DNA of 64,000 nt from CAYMZZ01 sp044463125. GTDB lineage: Bacteria; Bacteroidota; Bacteroidia; Chitinophagales; Chitinophagaceae. The DNA is taken from positions 1 through 64,000 of the forward strand of contig JBIQMS010000021.1 of assembly GCA_044463125.1 (NCBI GenBank), in the 5' to 3' direction. The stretch's first letter is position 1, and every line of letters starts with the position of its first letter. The translations under genes were made by a program, and so were the position numbers. The notes under the pieces were generated by a model. That model worked only from the letters and a program-made list of their open reading frames with translations. It was not told the DNA's origin and searched no databases. Shown one piece after another: positions 25,741 through 34,201 of this stretch.

Positions 25741-27609
25741 CTAAACCGGGAACCTGCATATAATACTTGTTCCCTTATCCGATGAATTAATTTCCGTTTT
25801 GCCTCCCAGCTCCCTGGCCCTGTTTTGCATATTCGTAAGCCCATTACCCTTATTACCCGAAGCAAGAACGAAACCCTTTCCGTTGTCGGAAATGCTCATC
25901 TCCACCTGGTTTTGCTGCTTGCTAATAGTAACATGAATATGTTCCGCTGATGCATACTTCAACGCATTGTTGACCGCCTCTTTAAAAATGAGATAAATGG
26001 CTTTTTTCTGCTCCGTATTCAGCTTCAGGGTTTTCAACAATTCTCCATCAAAATGATGGACGACTCCTTTACTGCTGCACATTTCATACAAAAAGCGCTG
26101 CATTCTTTCCTGCAGGTCTTTCCCATCTTCTGTATCCTGCTTGATCATCCATACGATATCACTCATCTTGTCCATCGTTTCTTTGGAATAGCTGGTTACC
26201 TTATGCAGCATCTCTTTCTGCTGGCTGCCAGCCGATGGGTTTGCACTGGCCATTTCGCTCAGCATATAGATGCTGCTGAGCGAACTGCCAACCTCATCGT
26301 GCAGATCGGCGGCTATGGATTGCCGCAGCTCCATTTCCTTCATGCGCTGCCGAAGCCTGTTGCGGTTAATCAGCAATAGTACCCCAACAATGGTTAATAC
26401 GGCTAATGATAGAAAAACGAATAACCAGATGCGCTGACGAAACTGCTGCAACTCCCTGTCCTTATTCAGCAAGGCTATTTGACTGTTTTTTTCTTCCACT
26501 TCAAAAGATGTTTGCATCGCCGCAATATCCTCATTGTATTTCTGGGTAGCCAATGTGTCGCTTAGTTCTTTACTCTTTAGCAGATATTTATATGCATCCC
26601 GATGGTTACCCGTTAAGGAATAGGCCTCCGCCAGAATTTCTGCAACGGTCTGCTGTTCTTCCAGCCATTCATCTTGTTGAAACAGGTCATAAGCACGGGA
26701 AGCTGCCGTGATGGATTGTGCATACTTCTTTTGTTTCAGGTACACTTCCCCCAAAAGCGAATAAGCAATGCCTATCTGTTTTTCATTTTCCTGTTCCTGG
26801 GCATATTGCATAGCCCGCTGAGCGTTTTCCAGGGCCTTTTCATATTGCCCCTGTTGACTATAATTGGAGCCAATATTGCTGTAGTACATGGGCAGATTTA
26901 CCCGATCACCCGCTTCGTTGGCAAGCACTATGGCCCTTTGGTAATTATCAATACCCGCCTGAAATTCATTTGCCCGGGTTAAAACATTCCCGATATTACC
27001 CAGGGTGATGGCATACATTTTTTTATTGCCCAGTTCATTATACAAAGCCCCTGCCCGTTCATTGTACTCACGGCTTTCTTTGTATTTTGACTGATAGAAA
27101 TAAATGGCCCCGATGGTTTGCAAAATGCGGGCCCGGCGATCGTTATTATCAGCTAATTCTGCATAGCGCCAGGCCGAGTCGCAATTGATCAGCGATTGCT
27201 TGAAATTGCGCATTTGCATATAGTAATCCGCCTTGTTGAGGTAGACCAGGGCCAGCCTTGTGGGATCACCTACCATTTTGGCGGAAATAATGGCCGAATC
27301 AATATAAAGCATCGCTGAATCCAACTGGCCATTATACCCGAATGCAGCAGCGACGTTGAGGTAACAACCCGCTATCCCCTTTTCCCAGCTCAACTGTTTT
27401 CCTAATAGTATTCCGGCTTTTCCGTATTCAACCGCCACAGCAGGGTTACTATTGCCCACTATGCCCGCCAGCATGCGGTACAGGATCACCTTATTGGTAT
27501 CTTCCTTTGCATGCTGCAATTCGCTTTTCAATGAGTCGACATTGAACGATTGTGATAACGCTGCCACTATCCACATATAACTCCATAGCAGGCATAGCAT
27601 TTTTTTCAT
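25741..27609 (-). CDS. TPR-containing sensor histidine kinase (HisKA_3)
   Basis: 622 residues. Signal peptide (1-20), seven or eight tetratricopeptide repeats in the periplasm (about 40-345), a coiled coil, one membrane segment (394-414), then a NarX-type kinase: phosphoacceptor H437 in ADLHDEVGSSLSS, N-box EAVNNALKYA and G-boxes DNGKGF and GNGLTNMQNRA. The combination of periplasmic TPRs and a HisKA_3 kinase is common in Bacteroidota. It probably phosphorylates the response regulator directly downstream. The signal sensed is unknown. Confidence 0.92.
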   Translation of the reverse strand: MKKMLCLLWSYMWIVAALSQSFNVDSLKSELQHAKEDTNKVILYRMLAGIVGNSNPAVAVEYGKAGILLGKQLSWEKGIAGCYLNVAAAFGYNGQLDSAMLYIDSAIISAKMVGDPTRLALVYLNKADYYMQMRNFKQSLINCDSAWRYAELADNNDRRARILQTIGAIYFYQSKYKESREYNERAGALYNELGNKKMYAITLGNIGNVLTRANEFQAGIDNYQRAIVLANEAGDRVNLPMYYSNIGSNYSQQGQYEKALENAQRAMQYAQEQENEKQIGIAYSLLGEVYLKQKKYAQSITAASRAYDLFQQDEWLEEQQTVAEILAEAYSLTGNHRDAYKYLLKSKELSDTLATQKYNEDIAAMQTSFEVEEKNSQIALLNKDRELQQFRQRIWLFVFLSLAVLTIVGVLLLINRNRLRQRMKEMELRQSIAADLHDEVGSSLSSIYMLSEMASANPSAGSQQKEMLHKVTSYSKETMDKMSDIVWMIKQDTEDGKDLQERMQRFLYEMCSSKGVVHHFDGELLKTLKLNTEQKKAIYLIFKEAVNNALKYASAEHIHVTISKQQNQVEMSISDNGKGFVLASGNKGNGLTNMQNRARELGGKTEINSSDKGTSIICRFPV

Positions 27610-27962
27610 ATCCTAATATATGCCAATTATTCGAAAGCTGTTTTCCGGCCCGGAGGGCATAAATATGCGGGGACGCATGAGCCTGCTACGCGTGGCGGAA
27701 CCGGATGGCCGTATAGACGGCCAAAAGAATAGGTTCAATAGGGGCTACCTTGCCTGCCGCCCCACAATCCAAAATGCAAACCATATAATAAACTAAAGCT
27801 GAAAAATGCTAAAGGTTAACACTTAATCTTTGTAAGAATTGTCGCCAAAATTTCATTTCATTTAATTTACTGTGCGGATGAAATTAATCATGAACAATAT
27901 ATTGCAGAATAAATCGTATTAAACGATAACACTATACCTAATCCAATACCAACGGCAGCATT
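27610..27962. other. Intergenic region between divergent kinase and LamG genes
   Basis: 353 bases without a convincing ORF. Two small adjacent hairpins are visible: ATGCG/CGCAT at 27665-27678 and GGCCGT/ACGGCC at 27707-27722. The plus-strand half is A/T-rich, and a near-consensus -7 (TAATCTTTG, one base too long) occurs at about 27824. It must hold the promoters of both genes and could hold binding sites for the neighbouring response regulator. Confidence 0.5.
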
Positions 27963-29534
27963 ATGAAAAAACTCTACCTTTTTTTTATCCTTTTGACCAG
28001 TCTTTCCGTAAAAGCACAAACAGATGCTTCGCTTCATTTTGATGGCTCTAACGACATTGTCGTCGTTCCTCCATCCCCCACCCTGGCTATCACGGGTGAC
28101 CTCACCCTTGAGTGCTGGGCCTATTTGAGTCAAACAGGTCGTCAGCAGCACCTGATTACAAAAGGGCAGCCCGCGGTCGACGTGGATGGGATGCAATCGA
28201 ATATCCATTATTTCTTCACGATTAACACGAACCAAACCCTCCAGCTCTTTATGGAGTACGGAGCTGGCGGCAACAATATGGTACCTGTGTCCACTGCGTC
28301 GGCACCCATCAACGCCAACGAATGGCATCATTTTGCCGTGGTTCGCAATTCCGCCAGTAAATTGGTAGACTTCTATGTAGATGGTGTTAAGCTCGGCAAC
28401 TCTGTCAACTATCCCATCGATCCTGACGGCGGCGCCAACACGAATTTTCATATAGGCGGAGCCCTGCGGCAGGACAATTCCGTTGAGGCCCCTTTTTTTG
28501 GCCGGATAGATGAAGTGAGGGTTTGGTCCGAAGTGAGAACGCAGGCACAAATACTGGACCACATGAACTGCTCCATTTCCTCCGGCACCAACCTGGAGAC
28601 CGCTTATAATTTCAATAACCGGTTTCCGGGAGGCAATAATACGGGCGATCTGGTACTTCCTGATATTACAGGGAACGGCTTCAACGGCACTATCACTAAT
28701 TTTGCCCTCACCGGAGCGAGTTCCAATTTTACCGATGAGGTGGAATTCTTTACGCCTTCCGCTACTGTAAGTTCCAATGATCCGGATAATACCATAGATG
28801 GTGGTACGGAAGTAATTTTTTCGGTGGCGACGACCCATGTGGGTGCCACCCCCACTTACCAATGGCTGAAAAATGGAGCCAATATTGACGGCGAAACCGG
28901 TGCGACCTATACCACTACCACATTGTTGGATGCTGATGAAATCAGTTGCCTGGTAGATCCTTCTTCGGTATGCTTCGTCGGTACCAGCGCGAGCAATTCC
29001 ATCGCCATGACGGTTAATGGTTCTACGCTGCCTCTTTTGTTAACCGGGTTCACCGTAAAGGAGAGCAACTGCAGCATAGTAGCGGAATGGACTACCGCCG
29101 AAGAGGAAAATGTGGCCGGCTTTACGCTCGAAATCAGTGAAGATGGCAGAAATTTTCGCAGCGAAAAAACTACTGCCGCACACAATACCGAAGGAAATCA
29201 CACTTATAAATTAGAGATCCCTGCAACAGCCAGCAAACTATTCTACCGCCTGAAAATTCAGGATCGGGATGGAAGCATACAATATAGCCCTGTTGTTGCC
29301 GTCAACAGCACCTGTGGCGCCAGCATCCAGATTTCCCCGAATCCGGCTACATCGAAACTCTATATCCGGAATGCCCCGACAGGAAGTTCTTATGTGCTTT
29401 ACAATGCATCTGGAATTCGCGTTGGAAGCGGTGCAGTGAGCTCTGGCAATCATGCAATAGAAATCGGACATTTAACGCCAGGTATCTACCTGCTGAAAGC
29501 AAGGGATAAGTCTCTTAGATTTCTGAAACAATAG
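27963..29534 (+). CDS. LamG-domain surface protein with T9SS sorting domain
   Basis: 523 residues. Signal peptide (1-18, ending VKAQ); LamG/concanavalin-like domain (about 20-235, with LTLECWAYLSQ, NEWHHFAVVRNSA and GRIDEVRVWSEVRT); an Ig-like module (245-350, ATPTYQWLKNGANIDGETG); a fibronectin-like linker (LPLLLTGFTVKESNCSIVAE); and a type A T9SS tail (445-523, ISPNPATSKLYI, GIYLLKA). It probably binds carbohydrate or protein at the cell surface. It is divergent from the histidine kinase gene. Confidence 0.9.
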   Translation: MKKLYLFFILLTSLSVKAQTDASLHFDGSNDIVVVPPSPTLAITGDLTLECWAYLSQTGRQQHLITKGQPAVDVDGMQSNIHYFFTINTNQTLQLFMEYGAGGNNMVPVSTASAPINANEWHHFAVVRNSASKLVDFYVDGVKLGNSVNYPIDPDGGANTNFHIGGALRQDNSVEAPFFGRIDEVRVWSEVRTQAQILDHMNCSISSGTNLETAYNFNNRFPGGNNTGDLVLPDITGNGFNGTITNFALTGASSNFTDEVEFFTPSATVSSNDPDNTIDGGTEVIFSVATTHVGATPTYQWLKNGANIDGETGATYTTTTLLDADEISCLVDPSSVCFVGTSASNSIAMTVNGSTLPLLLTGFTVKESNCSIVAEWTTAEEENVAGFTLEISEDGRNFRSEKTTAAHNTEGNHTYKLEIPATASKLFYRLKIQDRDGSIQYSPVVAVNSTCGASIQISPNPATSKLYIRNAPTGSSYVLYNASGIRVGSGAVSSGNHAIEIGHLTPGIYLLKARDKSLRFLKQ

Positions 29535-29646
29535 CAAATGTGAGGGATTGCAACCCTTCCGATTAGTTCTTATTGGAATGAAGCCAGATCCGTAAAAAAT
29601 GTGGTCTATCCTTTGATATAGGGCGGCCATAAACTATATTGCCTGC

Positions 29647-30156
29647 ATGAAAAATAATCTGTACCTCCTGCTCCTTACAACGGTCACATTTTTGCTAGCT
29701 GGTTGCCCGGTTGAAACCAGTGTGCCATTAATGAGCCGTTCCCAGGCAATTCCCATGAATGAATCAATTGTAGGGACCTGGAAGAATGCAAACAGTGATG
29801 CCGAAATACAGGAAATGCGCGTTGCCGCTACGAGTGGCAAAAATGTATATTCCTTCAGAGTACTGAAGAGTAGTGATGCTTATTGGGGTGAAGAGCGCTT
29901 TGACGGATGGTTTGTAAGTTATAACGGATACACCTACCTGATTACGCAACCTTATCACGAATCGGGCCCGGCTGATAAATATTATGCTCACCTTGCATCC
30001 ATTTTTCCAAAGAAGATACTGATTACCGAATTCACACTTTCCAGCTCAGATGAGTCAGAAATTTCCAATAGCGAAGAGTTTAAGGAAGCTATCCGGAAAA
30101 ACTTTCAGAATGATGATTTTCTGAATACCACAGAAGAATGGCTTAGGCAGCCATAA
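29647..30156 (+). CDS. Small lipoprotein of unknown function
   Basis: 169 residues with a clear lipoprotein signal (LLLLTTVTFLLAGCPVE, cysteine at about 20). The mature part begins with a SIVGTWKN motif like those of small lipocalin-like lipoproteins and continues with beta-strand-like text. No catalytic motif is seen. It stands alone, 112 bases after the LamG gene, and may be a separate unit. Confidence 0.72.
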   Translation: MKNNLYLLLLTTVTFLLAGCPVETSVPLMSRSQAIPMNESIVGTWKNANSDAEIQEMRVAATSGKNVYSFRVLKSSDAYWGEERFDGWFVSYNGYTYLITQPYHESGPADKYYAHLASIFPKKILITEFTLSSSDESEISNSEEFKEAIRKNFQNDDFLNTTEEWLRQP

Positions 30157-30245
30157 GCCCTTTACGGGCAGCAGTGAATTCTAACTATTTCTAACACCTG
30201 ATACTGGCACGGACCGCCTCAACAGCAAGATCATCTACAATAACC

Positions 30246-30280
30246 TTTTTCTTTCAGGAGCAGAGCTCCTGAAAGAAAAA
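30246..30280. repeat. Perfect 16-bp inverted repeat
   Basis: TTTTTCTTTCAGGAGC, loop AGA, then the exact complement. It does not look like an intrinsic terminator because no T-run follows the stem on either strand. It lies 58 bases before the WG-repeat gene and could be a regulatory hairpin in its leader. Confidence 0.8.
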
Positions 30281-30338
30281 GAGATATACCAGTTTCCGGG
30301 TATAGTGTCGGGGTTCTCGTTTTTTACCTTTACCCAAA

Positions 30339-31862
30339 ATGGATACTATGCGTTACCCGATTACCCTTTTTCTGCTATTGATCACCTCTCATGCTTTTTC
30401 GCAGCAGGACAGCTCCTGGAAAAAGAAATACGATAAAGTGCATGCATACGCCGAAGGCCTGGCCAGGGTGGTAGCAAAAAACAAATGCGGTTTTGTGGAT
30501 CCTTCCGGAAAAGAAGTGATATCCGTTCAATACGATTATGCCTCCGACTTTTCAGAAGGGCTGGCAAGAGTTGAAAATGGAAATAAGAATGGATATATCG
30601 ATAAAACGGGCAAAACCGTCATTCCCCTGGATTACGAATTTGCGCTCGACTTCTCAGGTGGACTTGCGGCCGTAAAATCGGATGGAAAATGGGGCTATAT
30701 CAACCAAAAGGGGAAACTTGTTATTCCTTACAAATACAGCGAAGCCGAGAATATGTGGGATGGTGCGGCCCGGGTTCGGTTCAACAAAGCCTATGGCTTT
30801 GTGAATAGTACGGGCAAAGAAATTACTGAATTCAAGTATGAAAGCGCCGGAAACTTTTTTGAAGGAATGGCCGTGGTGCGGCATAAGGGAAAATATGGCT
30901 ATATCAATACCAATGGCGAAGAAGTAATTCCCCCAAAATTTGATAAATACGCGCCCTTCAAAGACGGGGTAGTTATGTTGCAATGGAACGGCAAGTACGG
31001 ATTCCTCGACAAAGAGGGTAAAGAGATCACGGGCTTTATTTACGACCGTATCCGGGATTTTGATGAGGGCCTTGCAGCAGTACAGGTTGGCAACAAATTT
31101 GGCTTCATCAACAAAAAAGGGGAAGCCATCACTGAAGTTAAATACGACAATACCGGGAAGTTTCAGAACGGCCTGGCTGTGGTAGTAATTAATAAGAAAC
31201 TGGGCTTTATTAATTCAAAAGGAAAAGAAATAACAGCCATTGAATACGAAAGCTACGGGGCCCCTTCCCAGGGTTTGTGGCGGGTTGCAAAGAACGGCCT
31301 AAGCGGCTTTATCAACGCGAGTGGCAAACTGGTGATACCTATGGAATACCAGATTGCGGGCGATTTCACGGAGGAGGGCATCTCTGTGGTGAAAAAGGAT
31401 GGAAAGTTTGGGTTCATCAATACCAAAGGAAAACTCTTGTTACCCTGCGAATATGATATTATCTACAAATTTGACGGAGAGGTGGCGCAGGTTAAACAAA
31501 ATGGTAAGAGCGGACTGGTGAATAGCAAAGGGAAGGTTTTGGCCAAACCGATATACACAAGCATGACGAGCTTCAAGGATGGAATTGCCAGCATTCAGCT
31601 CAACGACAAATGGGGGCTGCTCAACACGAATGGGCAGGTGCTCGGCAAAATACAATACGACAAACTGTATGCATTTACGGATGGTCTCGCGCTGGTGAAG
31701 AAAGGCGAGTTATATGGATTTCTGAACCGCAAAGGCGAAGAACAAATACCCTTACAGTTCAAAACCGCCTCCGCATTCAAAGACGGTCAATCGATGGTGC
31801 AGGCCGACGGGAAATACTACTTTATTGATACAAATGGAAAATGTGTGAAGAACTGCCCATGA
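30339..31862 (+). CDS. Secreted WG-repeat protein
   Basis: 507 residues. Signal peptide (MRYPITLFLLLITSHAFSQ if the ATG at 30348 is used), followed by about 14 WG (KWG) repeats of 34-35 residues that fill the whole protein. Each has a core such as GKWGYINQKGKLVIPYKY or GKFGFINTKGKLLLPCEY. There is no other domain. WG-repeat proteins are widespread in Bacteroidota and are thought to form beta-propeller-like or solenoid structures; their function is poorly known. The gene is convergent with the transglutaminase-fold gene. Confidence 0.85.
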   Translation: MDTMRYPITLFLLLITSHAFSQQDSSWKKKYDKVHAYAEGLARVVAKNKCGFVDPSGKEVISVQYDYASDFSEGLARVENGNKNGYIDKTGKTVIPLDYEFALDFSGGLAAVKSDGKWGYINQKGKLVIPYKYSEAENMWDGAARVRFNKAYGFVNSTGKEITEFKYESAGNFFEGMAVVRHKGKYGYINTNGEEVIPPKFDKYAPFKDGVVMLQWNGKYGFLDKEGKEITGFIYDRIRDFDEGLAAVQVGNKFGFINKKGEAITEVKYDNTGKFQNGLAVVVINKKLGFINSKGKEITAIEYESYGAPSQGLWRVAKNGLSGFINASGKLVIPMEYQIAGDFTEEGISVVKKDGKFGFINTKGKLLLPCEYDIIYKFDGEVAQVKQNGKSGLVNSKGKVLAKPIYTSMTSFKDGIASIQLNDKWGLLNTNGQVLGKIQYDKLYAFTDGLALVKKGELYGFLNRKGEEQIPLQFKTASAFKDGQSMVQADGKYYFIDTNGKCVKNCP

Positions 31863-31876
31863 AGCTGTTCTTCACG

Positions 31877-31902
31877 CATCCTTCCGCCGCGGCGGAAGGA
31901 TG
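31877..31902. terminator. Perfect 26-bp palindrome between convergent genes
   Basis: CATCCTTCCGCCG followed at once by its exact complement, 14 bases after the WG-gene stop and 4 bases before the end of the convergent gene. There is no T-run, so it is either a Rho-independent-like hairpin of low quality or a REP-like element. A terminator or mRNA-stabilising role is inferred from position. Confidence 0.6.
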
Positions 31903-31906
31903 TGTA

Positions 31907-34192
31907 TCAATTCGTCTTAAATAACAACTTCGCGTTGGTCCATTCGTTCGACGCGTCAATAAATGCCAGCATCTTATCCCAGTTGGATGCAGGCTCAAAT
32001 CCATGGTTATAGGATTTGGTTACTTTCACCTTTATTACATCGCCGCTCACACTGGCTTCGGCCTTAAAAGAGCCGGTTTCGTTTTCCACCACTTTATTCA
32101 GCGCTTCCACACCCTGCACGGAATAACCATCGGGAATCTTAATCCGCATATCATAACCAAAACTGCGCGCAAAAGGCATGTACACATCCATCTCTCTCTT
32201 GCGTTGCTCATCCTTCACGGCCAGGGGCTGACCCTGGATCTTACCTACTTCAAAAATCAGGTTATTGCCCGCTTTTTTCACCAGGCCATCCAGGGAAAAG
32301 GAACAGGAATAAATAAAGTCAGGATCGGTATGGCGCACGCCCATTTTTTCAATCTTGTAATCCTTCATATCGCTCACTTCCTGCTCAAACCAGCTCTTGG
32401 CCTCATCCTTAAAAGCCTGTTCCTGCTTTTTCCGGGCCTCCGCGAAAGCATTCTTCACTTCATCTACATGGGATCTTGTTTTCTTATTCTCCGCGAGCGT
32501 TTCCAGCAGGGTTTTCTCTTCACCCAGCAATTTTCTTTCCTGCTCATAGAAATCCTCGTACAGGATCAGACTTCTTTGCCAGGCCAGTTTATATTGTCCG
32601 CGAAGAATGGCACGTCGCTGCACGGATAATTTGGTCTCGCCAGGGTTGACGATTATCGCCAATTGTTCCAGGTGTGCGTTTTCCTCCGCCTTTGCCGGCT
32701 TGATGGTAAAACCCGGGCCATGCTCAGCGAACTTGTTAATTGCATTCATGGAAGCAGCCATAGCTTTGTTGCGGAGCCGGATGATTCTGGTGTTCTTAAC
32801 GCCATCAAATTCTTCCGGCACTTCGTAGGGATGCGAATAAATGGACTGCAGATGAAAGAAGCGCTTGCTGCCTTCGAGAAAGGCAATGCTTTCCAGGTCG
32901 TCGGTATCCAGTATTTCATTCATCCGAAATCCGGTGCGGGGGCTCGATACCAGGATGGCGGCATCCACATCACCTGCCTTCAAAACGCAATTCAAAACAA
33001 AAGCCAGTCCATTGTAGGTGTAATCACCCGCCTCAATGGATCGCGCCATCGAATTGATATTAAAACTAAGCAGTTTCGTAAACCGGGTTGTATAAAAGAG
33101 ATGCAGGGCCTTCTCATCATCCGTAAGTTTATTATAATTCAGGCCCATGGCCTTGGCCCGTTTTTTCGCGTCACTAACCACATCTACAAATTCCTGCCTG
33201 GCCGCCCGCATGAAATAGCTGGCATAGAATTGCTGGGCAAATTCGTTGGATTGGGCTTCCACCACTTCATCCGTAGGCAGGTTCTTGTTTACTTCACCGG
33301 GCTTGGCGGCTCCCAGGTATTTGGCTGCCACGCCACGATATCCCAGCGAAATATTCATGCGGATCATTGGCAACTGAAGTGCAGGCGCCACCCAAAGCGA
33401 TGCTTCAAAGCCCGGCATATCCTTTTTTACCACGTCGATGATGATGTCTTTATCACGGTCTTTGGTAAGCACCAGGTCCGGAGCGCCATTGTAACTTCGA
33501 TAATCAATCGCGTATTTTTTTCCCAGCTCTGCATGGAAGGAATAATGCAGAACGGGCGCTTCATCATACAGAAACAAACTGTATCGCTTGGCTTTGTGAT
33601 CGGAGCCCGTCAACTCATGTTCCGTAGCAATATAATAATCCACTATATCGCCTGGCTCCAGATCGGATATGGCGAGCTTGGCTGTTTTTTCAGAACGCTC
33701 ATCCTTGGTCATCACCATTTCATCAGCGTCCACTTCCCGCACGGATCCATCCGGCTTAATGATCCGTACCCCCACAAAACTGCTCGATTTGGTGCTGCCG
33801 GCAAAACCACTTGCCCTTTCAAAGCGGGTGAAACTCAGTTCTGAATACTCTTCTACCGCAGTCTTATCATTTACCCGCACCATCTCCCGCACGATTTCGG
33901 AAATAGTCTGGTCTTTGCGGGTACCAAAACCCAGACCTTCAAAAGTGAGTTTGGTCTTGCTATCGGCCGTTAATTGCGAATGGTGCGCAATCACCACTTT
34001 GGAAGCTTTGGCATATTTTTCAGGAACGGTTGTCACCTTAAACTCAGGCCTGTCCCATCCCCAAATTTCTGTCCTGATTTTTTCAGACGCTTTTTTGTAT
34101 TTGGCGTCTGCTTTTGACTGTGCCTGTACATTGCCGGGCAATAACATAAGCCATCCCAGACTGATGAATAGCAGGAAAAATTGCTTGCGCAT
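31907..34192 (-). CDS. DUF3857-type protein with a degenerate transglutaminase domain
   Basis: 761 residues. Signal peptide (1-24, ending VQAQ), a DUF3857-like beta domain (about 60-290) and a transglutaminase-like region (about 330-430). Where the active family has the GDC motif, this protein has AGDYTYNGLAFVLNCVLKAG near residue 388: the catalytic cysteine is tyrosine, and no matching His or Asp follow. A charged coiled-coil-like stretch (530-600) and a beta C-terminal domain end the protein. It follows, 9 bases downstream, a paralogue with an intact active site. It is probably a non-catalytic partner. Confidence 0.78.
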   Translation of the reverse strand: MRKQFFLLFISLGWLMLLPGNVQAQSKADAKYKKASEKIRTEIWGWDRPEFKVTTVPEKYAKASKVVIAHHSQLTADSKTKLTFEGLGFGTRKDQTISEIVREMVRVNDKTAVEEYSELSFTRFERASGFAGSTKSSSFVGVRIIKPDGSVREVDADEMVMTKDERSEKTAKLAISDLEPGDIVDYYIATEHELTGSDHKAKRYSLFLYDEAPVLHYSFHAELGKKYAIDYRSYNGAPDLVLTKDRDKDIIIDVVKKDMPGFEASLWVAPALQLPMIRMNISLGYRGVAAKYLGAAKPGEVNKNLPTDEVVEAQSNEFAQQFYASYFMRAARQEFVDVVSDAKKRAKAMGLNYNKLTDDEKALHLFYTTRFTKLLSFNINSMARSIEAGDYTYNGLAFVLNCVLKAGDVDAAILVSSPRTGFRMNEILDTDDLESIAFLEGSKRFFHLQSIYSHPYEVPEEFDGVKNTRIIRLRNKAMAASMNAINKFAEHGPGFTIKPAKAEENAHLEQLAIIVNPGETKLSVQRRAILRGQYKLAWQRSLILYEDFYEQERKLLGEEKTLLETLAENKKTRSHVDEVKNAFAEARKKQEQAFKDEAKSWFEQEVSDMKDYKIEKMGVRHTDPDFIYSCSFSLDGLVKKAGNNLIFEVGKIQGQPLAVKDEQRKREMDVYMPFARSFGYDMRIKIPDGYSVQGVEALNKVVENETGSFKAEASVSGDVIKVKVTKSYNHGFEPASNWDKMLAFIDASNEWTNAKLLFKTN

Positions 34193-34201
34193 GTAAGAAT
34201 A

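Noticed and set aside
27888..28862. 324-codon minus-strand ORF over the LamG gene
   Set aside because: The plus-strand gene has a signal peptide, LamG motifs and a T9SS tail; the antisense frame has none.
32663..33844. 393-codon plus-strand ORF
   Set aside because: Antisense to the DUF3857-type gene; the length reflects codon bias on the real strand. Its translation has no domain-like pattern.
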